A stretch of DNA of 64,000 nucleotides, from positions 2,287,501 to 2,351,500 of the forward strand of contig NZ_CP054840.1 of NCBI RefSeq assembly GCF_013363755.1, given 5' to 3'. Below are positions 8,329-15,906 of this stretch, in pieces. Source of the stretch: Comamonas antarctica (lineage in GTDB: Bacteria > Pseudomonadota > Gammaproteobacteria > Burkholderiales > Burkholderiaceae_C). A program made the position numbers and the translations under genes. The notes beneath the pieces are model-generated. The model did not search any database and was not told the DNA's origin. It saw nothing but the letters and a program-made list of their open reading frames with translations. Position 1 is the stretch's first letter. Every line of letters starts with the position of its first letter.

Positions 8329-9540
8329 ATGTCTAGACTCCCTCTAGCGGCGACTGCCGGCAATGCCCCGAGCACAGCGGCCATGCCGGCACAGGCCACC
8401 ACCACCCGCCTTGGCGCGATCGATTCTTTGCGCGGCCTGGTGATCGTGTTCATGCTGCTCGACCATGTGCGCGAGACCTTTTTCCTGCACCAGCAGGTGA
8501 CCGACCCGATGGTGGTGGCCGAAACGCCGCCCGATCTTTTCTTCAGCCGCCTGCTGGCGCACCTGTGCGCGCCGGTGTTCGTGTTTCCCACGGGCCTGTC
8601 GGCCTTTCTGTATGGCAGCCGCCATGGCGATGCGGGCCGCGCCGCGGCCTCGGCCTTTCTGTTCAAGCGCGGGCTCTTTTTGGTGCTGCTGGAGGTCACC
8701 GTCGTCAACTTCGCCTGGACCTTCCAGTTCCCGCCGGCCAAGGTGTTCCTGCAGGTGATCTGGGTGATCGGCCTGTCGATGATGGCGCTGTCCGCGCTGC
8801 TGTGGCTGCCGCGCCGGGCGCTGATCGCTTTGGGCGTAGTGCTGGTGGCAGGCCACAACCTGCTCGATACGCTGCACTTCCCGGCGGGCCATGCGATGTA
8901 CGTGCCCTGGGCCGTGCTGCATGACCGCGGCTGGATCGAGCTGTCCGAATCGCTGCGACTGCGCACCTCCTACCCTCTGCTGCCGTGGATTGGCGTGATC
9001 GCGCTCGGCTATGCCGCCGGGCCGTGGTTCGGGACGGGCGTGGATGCAGCGCAGCGCCAGCGCCGGCTGCTGGGCTGGGGTTTGGGCCTCATTGCCGGCT
9101 TCATGGTGCTGCGCACGTTGAACTTCTACGGCGACAAGCCCTGGGTGGGCGGCGAGACGGGATTGCAGACGCTGATGGGCTTCGTCAACATCACCAAGTA
9201 CCCGCCCTCGCTGCTGTTCATCGCGCTCACCCTGGGCATCGGTCTGCTGCTGCTGCGCGCCTTCGACCGCCGTCCCGGCGTAGCCTGGCTGCGGCCGTTG
9301 GCGGTGTTTGGCGCGGCGCCGATGTTCTTCTACGTCTTGCACCTGTATCTGCTCAAGTTCCTCTACCTCGGCGCCGAGGCGACCTGGGGCCGCAACCACG
9401 GCGGGTACTTCGGCTTCGACGGCATGGACGGCGTGTGGCTGTGCACGCTGGTGCTGGCGGTGGCGCTGTACCCCGTGGTCAAGTCCTTCGCCGCCTTCAA
9501 GGCGCGGCGCAGGGACCTGGCCTGGCTCAAGTACCTGTGA
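8329..9540 (+). CDS. HGSNAT/DUF1624-like integral membrane protein (putative acyltransferase)
   Basis: A 403-residue polytopic membrane protein. Residues about 26-50 carry the family motif (IDSLRGLVIVFMLLDHVRE) of the DUF1624 / heparan-alpha-glucosaminide N-acetyltransferase-like group, related to YeiB-type proteins. About ten hydrophobic helices follow, with conserved charged patches such as SYPLLPWIGVIALGYAAG. Family members are proposed to carry acetyl groups across a membrane; the bacterial substrates are mostly unknown. The start ATG at 8329 follows a strong TATAAT and a Fur-like palindrome. It converges on a Bug gene 27 bases later with no clear terminator. Confidence 0.82.
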   Translation: MSRLPLAATAGNAPSTAAMPAQATTTRLGAIDSLRGLVIVFMLLDHVRETFFLHQQVTDPMVVAETPPDLFFSRLLAHLCAPVFVFPTGLSAFLYGSRHGDAGRAAASAFLFKRGLFLVLLEVTVVNFAWTFQFPPAKVFLQVIWVIGLSMMALSALLWLPRRALIALGVVLVAGHNLLDTLHFPAGHAMYVPWAVLHDRGWIELSESLRLRTSYPLLPWIGVIALGYAAGPWFGTGVDAAQRQRRLLGWGLGLIAGFMVLRTLNFYGDKPWVGGETGLQTLMGFVNITKYPPSLLFIALTLGIGLLLLRAFDRRPGVAWLRPLAVFGAAPMFFYVLHLYLLKFLYLGAEATWGRNHGGYFGFDGMDGVWLCTLVLAVALYPVVKSFAAFKARRRDLAWLKYL

Positions 9541-9567
9541 GCCGCGGTGCTGGTGGCGAAGGGTCTT

Positions 9568-10542
9568 TCAGTCCGCGACAAACCCGGTCGACTTGACGAT
9601 ACGGGCCCACCGGGCCGACTCCTCGTTCATCTTCGCCAGGAACTTGTCCCCGCAGATGCCGGGCGTCGGCGACAAATTCGACATCGCCATCCGCTGGCGG
9701 AATTCCGGCGAGGCAGCGATCTTCTGATGCGCCTCGGTCAGGCGCTGGACCACGGGCGCGGGCAGGCCCTTGGGGCCCGACAGCCCGAACCACACGGTGG
9801 TCTGGAGCTGCGGCATACCGGCCTCGGCCACGGTGGGCACGTCGGCGAGATCCGCGCTGCGCTGGCCCGCGGTGTTGACGTAGGCGCGCAGCTTGCCGGC
9901 CTTGATGTGCGGCGCGGCCGTGGCTGTCTGCACGAAGCCCAGCGGCGCCGTGCCGCCGAGCATGTCGGTGATCTGCGCCGGGCTGCTTCGGTAAGGCACA
10001 TGGGTCATCTCCACCTTCAGCGCCTCGGACAGCTGGTAGCCGAGAAAATGCGCGGGCGAGCCGGGCGCGAACGACGAGTAGGTCGGCGGGGTTTTCTGCG
10101 CCTTGATCCACTGGGCCAGCTCCTGGAAGTCCTTTGCCGGAATGCCGGGGTGACTGGCGAGCACCAGGCCGGCCTCGACGCCCTGGCAGATGGGGGTGAA
10201 GTCCGCAGGCTGGTAGCGGGCCTTGGGATTGGCATGGGGCGTGATGGTCAAGGCGCCCGCCGTGCCGACCACCAGCGTGTAGCCATCGGCCGGCGTGCGC
10301 GCCATGCCCTGCAAGGCCACCATTCCACCCACCGCCGGCATGTTCTCGACGATGACCGACTGCCCGAGCTCCTTGGCCAGCTGATCGGACAGCGCACGCG
10401 CGTAAGCGTCGGGCGGACCACCGGGCGTGGACGGGGTGATCAGCTTGATGGTCTTGTCTGGCCAGGCATGGGCACCCACGGCGCTCAAGCCGGCAACGAC
10501 CAACAGGGCTGCGGTACGCATCGAAACGGCGTTTTTCTTCAT
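9568..10542 (-). CDS. TctC/Bug periplasmic substrate-binding protein, sulfatase-linked (cassette 1)
   Basis: A 324-residue Bug receptor with signal peptide MKKNAVSMRTAALLVVAGLSAVGAHA split at about residue 26. The mature part shows KTIKLITPSTPGGPPD, GQSVIIVENMPAVGGMV-like text and DGYTLVVGTAG. It lies 24 bases after the sulfatase and in the same direction, so the two are probably co-transcribed. By context the ligand may be a sulfate ester or its product. The ATG at 10542-10540 was chosen because it begins the signal peptide and has GGAG close upstream. Confidence 0.92.
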   Translation of the reverse strand: MKKNAVSMRTAALLVVAGLSAVGAHAWPDKTIKLITPSTPGGPPDAYARALSDQLAKELGQSVIVENMPAVGGMVALQGMARTPADGYTLVVGTAGALTITPHANPKARYQPADFTPICQGVEAGLVLASHPGIPAKDFQELAQWIKAQKTPPTYSSFAPGSPAHFLGYQLSEALKVEMTHVPYRSSPAQITDMLGGTAPLGFVQTATAAPHIKAGKLRAYVNTAGQRSADLADVPTVAEAGMPQLQTTVWFGLSGPKGLPAPVVQRLTEAHQKIAASPEFRQRMAMSNLSPTPGICGDKFLAKMNEESARWARIVKSTGFVAD

Positions 10543-10566
10543 GAAGTCTCCTTGGGGCAAAGCGCG

Positions 10567-11889
10567 TCAGCGCTGGGGCATGTCTTTCGCCGAGTAGCCC
10601 AGGCTGACTCCGGCATCTTCGGGCACCGGGGGAACGGTCTGCTCCCAGGCTTGCCACTCGGCGCGCAGCTGATCGAACCTGTCGGGGTGCCTGTGCGCCA
10701 GGTTCGCACGCTCGCGCGCGTCCCGGGCGATGTTGAAAAGGTATTCGTTGCCGTCGACCTTCAGGTACTTCCAGTCGCCCTTGCGCAACGCGCGCTGATG
10801 GCGGTGGTTCATGCGCCAGTAGAGCGGCCGTTCGATGCACTGCGAGGGGTCGTGCAGAATCTTGGCCAGCGATACGCCGTCGATGGGGTAGTCGGGGTGC
10901 GCGCGGCCACCGCCAATCTCCAACAGCGTTGCCGACCAATCCATGCTCATGCAAAGCTGCTCGCTGGTGGCGCCTGCCGGGATGCCGGCGGGCCAATGCG
11001 CGATCCAGGGAACACGGATTCCGCCCTCGGTGAGGTCCATCTTGCCGCCAACCAATGGCCAGTTGTCGGAGAAGCGCTCGCCGCCGTTGTCGCTGGTGAA
11101 AACGATCAAGGTGTCGTCGAGCAAGCCCTCGTCGCGCAGCGCCTGCATCAACTGCCCTATGCCTTCGTCCATGTGGTGGATCATGCGGCGATAGGTTTCG
11201 ACATCGCCACCGTCCAGGTGGAACAGGTTGGATGCAACCTCGGCCGCAAGATGCGCGTCGTCGCGCGTCTCCCAGGGCCAGTGGGGAGCCGTGTAGTGCA
11301 GGCTCAGGAAGAAAGGCGTGCCGGCGCGCGCCGCTGGCGCACGCGAGTGGACATGCTCGACCGCGCGCTGCGACAAGAGGTCGGTGAGGTAGCCGACATC
11401 GTGGCGCTCGTCTTCGCCCTCGAAAAGGTCATGGTCGCCGCTGCCGGAGCAGTGGCTGAAGTAATCCACGCCGCCGGCCATGATGCCGTAGAAATCATCG
11501 TAGCCCGAGCGCTGCGGCCCGCAGGCCGGCGGGTAGCCCAGGTGCCATTTGCCCACCAGCGCCGTGGAATATCCCGCTTCGCGCAGCAGCGAAGGCAGCG
11601 TGGGAATCTCCGGCGGCAGGCCGAGCCTGGGGTTGCCCTTGCTGCGGCTGCTGATGGGTTCCTCCAGCCCGCCGCGCAGCCGGTACTGGTAGCGCATGGT
11701 CATCAGCGCAAAACGGGTGGGCGAGCACACCGGCGAATTGCTGTAGCCCTGCGTCATGCGCAGGCCGCCTGCGGCAAGGCGGTCCAGATTCGGCGAGACC
11801 TTGCCGAAGGCCGCGTCACGGCCGCCATAGCAGCCCAGGTCCGCGAAACCGAGGTCGTCGGCGACGATGAAGATGATATTGGGGCGCAT
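10567..11889 (-). CDS. Type I sulfatase (arylsulfatase A family), cassette 1
   Basis: A 440-residue sulfatase. The N terminus IIFIVADDLGFADLGC supplies the metal-binding aspartates. The active-site signature SPVCSPTRFAL has Cys55, which would be converted to formylglycine. The second signature is GYSTALVGKWHLGYP, and FTSDNGGERFSDNWPL follows further on. No signal peptide is visible, so it is probably cytoplasmic and acts on an imported sulfate ester. The start is ATG 11889-11887. A close paralog of equal length stands at 46975-48297, also beside a Bug gene. No formylglycine-generating enzyme is in the window. A divergent LysR gene 92 bases away is the likely regulator. Confidence 0.93.
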   Translation of the reverse strand: MRPNIIFIVADDLGFADLGCYGGRDAAFGKVSPNLDRLAAGGLRMTQGYSNSPVCSPTRFALMTMRYQYRLRGGLEEPISSRSKGNPRLGLPPEIPTLPSLLREAGYSTALVGKWHLGYPPACGPQRSGYDDFYGIMAGGVDYFSHCSGSGDHDLFEGEDERHDVGYLTDLLSQRAVEHVHSRAPAARAGTPFFLSLHYTAPHWPWETRDDAHLAAEVASNLFHLDGGDVETYRRMIHHMDEGIGQLMQALRDEGLLDDTLIVFTSDNGGERFSDNWPLVGGKMDLTEGGIRVPWIAHWPAGIPAGATSEQLCMSMDWSATLLEIGGGRAHPDYPIDGVSLAKILHDPSQCIERPLYWRMNHRHQRALRKGDWKYLKVDGNEYLFNIARDARERANLAHRHPDRFDQLRAEWQAWEQTVPPVPEDAGVSLGYSAKDMPQR

Positions 11890-11981
11890 CAGTGACAGGC
11901 AGAGCAATTGAAGCGTTGAGCTTAGGTTGCGGCCACCCATCTGTAAAATCATGAAATTGCTGGCTAAACAAAAGAAAATCT

Positions 11982-12974
11982 ATGGATCCTCGGCATCTGG
12001 TGCAGCTCGCCACAATCCTCGAAAAGGGGTCGATCACGCAGGCCAGCAAACATCTGCACCTGACCCAGCCCACGCTCACGCACAACATGCAGACCCTGGA
12101 GATGCAGGCGGGCGGGACCTTGTTCGAGCGCAGCCGCCATGGCGTGCGAAGCACGCCTCTGGGCGAGATGTTTGCGCGCGAGGGCCGCGCCATTTCGCGG
12201 CGGCTGCAGGAGGTTGCCGAGGTCACAGCCCGGCATCGCCACGGCATTCACCGCCAGTTGCGCATCGGCACCGGCCCGCTCGTCGGTGCGGCCTTGCTGG
12301 GCGACGTGGTGCGGGAGACCTTGCTGCGCTGTCCTGAGCTCGCGCTGTCGGTGCAAAGCGACCGCCCGCACCTGCTTGTCGAGCAGCTCATCGACGGGCG
12401 CCACGACCTGGTGATTGCGCCTTCCTGGCTTGAGCGTCCGCCCCCCGGCATCGAGCGCCTCCCCTTGATCGACGACGTTCTGGGCGTGTTCTGCGGTGCC
12501 ACGCATCCCTTGGCGGCGCAGGGCGCGCTGAAGAATGCCGACGACCTGCGCTGGATCAGCCTGGGCTCGACCTCTCCATTCGACCAGGAGGTTCGCGAGA
12601 TGCTGCGCTCCGTCGGCGTGCCGCGCGCGCGCGTCGACCTGGCCGTCATGGGTGAAGCGTTCATGCTCCTGGACATCCTGTCCCAGGGCCAGCACCTGGC
12701 AGTGCTTTCGCGCTTTGCGCTGCGCCAGCTGGCGCCACGCTTCGCGCTGGTGGAGATGGCAACGCCAGGCGCGGCCAAACCGCGGCCGATCTACGTCTGG
12801 TGCCGCTCGGAAGCGCTTGAAGACAGGGCCACGGCCCAGGTGACTGCCGTTGTGCAAGAGGTGGCGGCACGCCAGCTGGCGCGCATTCATCCGGCCTTGG
12901 GCCAGGCGGTGCACCATCGCGCTGCACCGGCCAAGGGGTCTGATGGTGCCGGCCTGAATGGCGAAAACGTCTAG
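11982..12974 (+). CDS. LysR-family transcriptional regulator (divergent from sulfatase)
   Basis: A 330-residue LysR-type regulator. The N-terminal winged helix-turn-helix is plain: MDPRHLVQLATILEKGSITQASKHLHLTQPTLTHNMQTLE over residues 1-40. The rest matches the periplasmic-binding-like effector domain (IGTGPLVGAALLGDVVRE, then VQSDRPHLLVEQLIDGRHDLVIAPS). It is divergent from the sulfatase with a 92-base shared upstream region, the classic geometry for a LysR regulator of its neighbour. The effector is probably an intermediate of the sulfate-ester pathway (inference). Confidence 0.93.
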   Translation: MDPRHLVQLATILEKGSITQASKHLHLTQPTLTHNMQTLEMQAGGTLFERSRHGVRSTPLGEMFAREGRAISRRLQEVAEVTARHRHGIHRQLRIGTGPLVGAALLGDVVRETLLRCPELALSVQSDRPHLLVEQLIDGRHDLVIAPSWLERPPPGIERLPLIDDVLGVFCGATHPLAAQGALKNADDLRWISLGSTSPFDQEVREMLRSVGVPRARVDLAVMGEAFMLLDILSQGQHLAVLSRFALRQLAPRFALVEMATPGAAKPRPIYVWCRSEALEDRATAQVTAVVQEVAARQLARIHPALGQAVHHRAAPAKGSDGAGLNGENV

Positions 12975-13004
12975 GCGGCAACTTCAAGCTCCATGCGGCG
13001 CGCG

Positions 13005-13829
13005 TCACCCGTCCGCGGACTTGCGCTGCGGCGCCGCTCGGTCGAAGAACTCCCCGGGCGTGGCATCAAACAGCTTGGCGAAGGCGGAAATGAACGCCGA
13101 GAGCGAGTCGTAGCCGCAGGCCAGCGCAACGTCGGTCACGCGCTCGCCGCGCTCGAGGCCCGGCAGTGCGCTCAGCAATCGCATGCGCATGTCCCAGACC
13201 CGGTAGGTCAGGCCCGTCTCGCGCAGGAAGCGGCGGCTCAGCGTCTTCTCGGACACGCCGAAGCGCTCGCTCCACACGCTCAAATGGATTCGGTGGCTTG
13301 GCCTGGCCTGCACGCTGCGGCACAGCTGGCGCAGCTGCAGATCGGCGGGCATCGGCAATATCAGGTCCACCTCGCGTGCGCTGGCGAGCTGGTCGAGCAG
13401 GACCACGGCAAGGCGCTCATCCGCGCTGCCGGGCGCGTAGTTGACCGGCACGCTGCTGAAGGTCCGAATGAGCTCGCGTAGCAGCGGGCTCACTTCGAGC
13501 ACGCGGCAGCGGCTGGGTGCTGCAAGCTGCGCTGCATCGCCGATGTACAGGCTGCGCACGCAGGTGCGCTCGGCACAGACCACCCGGTGTGCCACCCCGG
13601 CGGGAATCCAGACCCCGCGCTGGGGCGGCGCAACAAAGCGGCCGGCGTCGGTGCGCACCTCGAGCACGCCCTCGGCCGCATAGGCGAACTGGATCCAGGC
13701 ATGCCGATGCCGGTAGCCCAGCACCTGGTTGGGCAGCGATTCGGCATGCCCGTGCACGGGCCGGGAAAGCACCGTCAGCTGTGCCAGTTCAGGGGGTGGA
13801 TGTGGCTCGGCTTGTCCTTTTGTCGACAC
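13005..13829 (-). CDS. AraC-family regulator with N-terminal cupin sensor
   Basis: A 274-residue regulator. The N-terminal half is a cupin-type sensor (YRHRHAWIQFAYAAEGVLEV, then PPQRGVWIPAGVAHRV). The C-terminal AraC DNA-binding domain shows LSVWSERFGVSEKTLSRRFLRETGL and the second helix-turn-helix VTDVALACGYDSLSAFISAF. The start codon is GTG (13829-13827) because no nearby ATG precedes the conserved cupin. It is divergent from the BASS-type transporter, with 74 bases between the two starts, so it most likely controls that transporter and the Usp gene behind it. Confidence 0.9.
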   Translation of the reverse strand: MSTKGQAEPHPPPELAQLTVLSRPVHGHAESLPNQVLGYRHRHAWIQFAYAAEGVLEVRTDAGRFVAPPQRGVWIPAGVAHRVVCAERTCVRSLYIGDAAQLAAPSRCRVLEVSPLLRELIRTFSSVPVNYAPGSADERLAVVLLDQLASAREVDLILPMPADLQLRQLCRSVQARPSHRIHLSVWSERFGVSEKTLSRRFLRETGLTYRVWDMRMRLLSALPGLERGERVTDVALACGYDSLSAFISAFAKLFDATPGEFFDRAAPQRKSADG

Positions 13830-13903
13830 TTGGGGTTCTTTCAGCGTTAGCCGGCAATTCTAGGCGCGGCTACATTCGCGCTTTCATTGAATGCAGCCCC
13901 ACG

Positions 13904-14884
13904 ATGAGAGTCCTCAAAACGCTTTTTGACCGTTTCACCCTGGCCTTGCTGGCCGTGATGCTTGCCGCGACCGTGCTGCCCTGCGAGGGCGCGGGCGCAG
14001 TGGTGTTCGAAATCCTGACCTCGCTGGCGATCGGGCTGCTGTTCTTTCTGCACGGCGCCAGGCTGTCGCCGCAGGATGTTCGCAGCGGCGCCGGCCACTG
14101 GCGCCTGCATGCGCTGGTGTTCTTCTGCACCTTCGTGATGTTTCCGCTGATCGGCTTCGCGCTCAAGCCCCTGGTCTCGCCCTGGCTGGGCGCGGAACTG
14201 TACCTGGGCCTGCTTTACCTCTGCGCGCTGCCTGCGACCGTGCAATCGGCGATTGCCTTCACCTCGCTGGCGCGGGGCAACGTGCCCGCCGCGATCTGCA
14301 GTGCTGCGGCATCGAGCCTGCTGGGTATTTTCCTCACGCCGCTGCTGGTGTATCTGCTGATCGGGGTCGATGGCGCCAACATGGGGCTGGATGCCGTGCT
14401 CAAGATCGTCTTTCAGCTGCTCGTGCCTTTTGTGCTGGGGCAACTGGCGCGGCGCTGGATCGCCGGCTGGGTGGAGAAGCACCGCGGGTGGCTCAAGGTG
14501 GTGGACCAGGGCGCGATCCTGCTGGTCGTGTACACGGCCTTCAGCGAAGCCACGGTCTACGGACTCTGGCATTCGGTGCCATGGCAAAGGCTCGCGCTGC
14601 TCGCCGTCGTCTGCTGCATGCTGCTGGCGCTGGTGCTCTGGCTGACGCATGCGCTGGCGAAACACCTGGGATTCAACGTCGAAGACCGGATCACCATTCT
14701 TTTCGCGGGCTCGAAGAAAAGCATGGCCACGGGCGTGCCCATGGCCCAGATCCTGTTCTCGGCCAGCGCGGTGGGCGCGATCATCCTGCCGCTGATGCTT
14801 TTCCATCAAATCCAGCTGATGGTCTGCGCCATGCTCGCACCCCATTTCGCGCGCCGCGGCGACCGCGTGCGGGCAGAGGGTTGA
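13904..14884 (+). CDS. BASS/SBF-family transporter (YfeH-like)
   Basis: A 326-residue membrane protein of the bile acid:sodium symporter superfamily, YfeH-like branch. Nine to ten hydrophobic helices are visible. Family landmarks are SLAIGLLFFLHGARLSPQ near residue 45, LPATVQSAIAFTSLARGNVPAAICSAAASSLLG near 110-140, and FAGSKKSMATGVPMAQILF near 265-285; the last two correspond to the crossing sodium-site motifs. It probably imports an organic anion with sodium; the substrate cannot be read off. The start ATG at 13904 begins the first helix. The gene ends four bases before the Usp gene, so they form an operon under the divergent AraC regulator. Confidence 0.85.
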   Translation: MRVLKTLFDRFTLALLAVMLAATVLPCEGAGAVVFEILTSLAIGLLFFLHGARLSPQDVRSGAGHWRLHALVFFCTFVMFPLIGFALKPLVSPWLGAELYLGLLYLCALPATVQSAIAFTSLARGNVPAAICSAAASSLLGIFLTPLLVYLLIGVDGANMGLDAVLKIVFQLLVPFVLGQLARRWIAGWVEKHRGWLKVVDQGAILLVVYTAFSEATVYGLWHSVPWQRLALLAVVCCMLLALVLWLTHALAKHLGFNVEDRITILFAGSKKSMATGVPMAQILFSASAVGAIILPLMLFHQIQLMVCAMLAPHFARRGDRVRAEG

Positions 14885-14888
14885 GACC

Positions 14889-15830
14889 ATGGGCTTGCAG
14901 CTGCAAAACATCCTGGCGGCGGTGGACGGATCGCCAGCGTCTGCCGCCGTCGTCTCGCGCGCGGCCATGCTTGCCGCAAAACACGGCGTGGCGCTCAGGC
15001 TGATGGACATCAGCCCCTGGTGCGGGACCGGGGCCGCGGCGGGGCCCGATCACCTGCCCGCACTCGCCCGGCAGGCCGCCGAAAGCCACGGTGTGTGCGT
15101 CGAAATCATCGAGGACCGCGCCTCGAGCGTCGCGCACATCGCCCGCGAGGCAGGCCGGCACAGCCTCATCGCCCTGCATCACGAGCGCCGCGTGCGGCTG
15201 CGCTCGCTCTGGCGCGGCAGTCTCGCCGACCAGTTGCTGCGTATCTGCCACAGCCCCGTGCTGATCCTCAAGAGCGTCCCGGCCGCGCAGGAAAGCTACG
15301 ACCGCGTGCTGGTTGCCGTCGACCTGACGCCGGCGGCCAACGACCTGGTGGCGGCGGCCGGCATGCTTGACGACAGCAGCGCCGTGCAGATCCTGCATGC
15401 GATACCGCCCTTGCATGCCAACCCGCTGCGCAACGCGGAGGTGCCCGAGCACATCCTGCGCGCCTATCTGGTGCGCAGAAAGCTCGAAGCGCACGCGCAA
15501 TTGCTGGAGGTGGCCGCCGCCGCCCTCGAATGCCAAAAACGCGTCGAAACCGTCTTGCGCGATGGCGAGCCGGCGCGCCACGCGGCGCTGCAACAGTCGT
15601 CCGCAAAGGCCCAGCTGGTCGTGGTTGGCAAGCGGCGCGCCTGCGCGCTCCTGGATATGCTGTGCTGCGGTGTGGCAAAACGCGTCATTGCCTGGTGCGA
15701 GGCCGACATCATGGTCGTTCCCCTGGATTGCCCGGGGCCGCAGAGTCAGCCGGCCAGCGCTGCTCACGCCACAGGCAGCCTGCCGGCCCATCGACTGCAG
15801 CCCACCACCGCCGACAAATCCCAGCCTTGA
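14889..15830 (+). CDS. Tandem universal stress protein (two Usp domains)
   Basis: A 313-residue protein made of two UspA domains, residues about 1-140 (LQNILAAVDGSPASAAVVSRA) and about 141-285 (YDRVLVAVDLTPAANDLVAAA). In neither half is the ATP-binding G-2X-G-9X-G(S/T) signature intact: the second half reads VVGKRRACALLDMLCCGVAKR, so this is probably a non-ATP-binding member. The tail after 285 is low complexity. It is separated by four bases from the transporter, hence co-transcribed. Usp proteins respond to stress and sometimes associate with transporters. Confidence 0.85.
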   Translation: MGLQLQNILAAVDGSPASAAVVSRAAMLAAKHGVALRLMDISPWCGTGAAAGPDHLPALARQAAESHGVCVEIIEDRASSVAHIAREAGRHSLIALHHERRVRLRSLWRGSLADQLLRICHSPVLILKSVPAAQESYDRVLVAVDLTPAANDLVAAAGMLDDSSAVQILHAIPPLHANPLRNAEVPEHILRAYLVRRKLEAHAQLLEVAAAALECQKRVETVLRDGEPARHAALQQSSAKAQLVVVGKRRACALLDMLCCGVAKRVIAWCEADIMVVPLDCPGPQSQPASAAHATGSLPAHRLQPTTADKSQP

Positions 15831-15906
15831 GCCCAAGTGCAGTCGAGGCAGCAGTCTCTGCCGGGAAAGCCGGGTTGCCCTCCCCTGTCAACCCAGGCAT
15901 CGGCGA

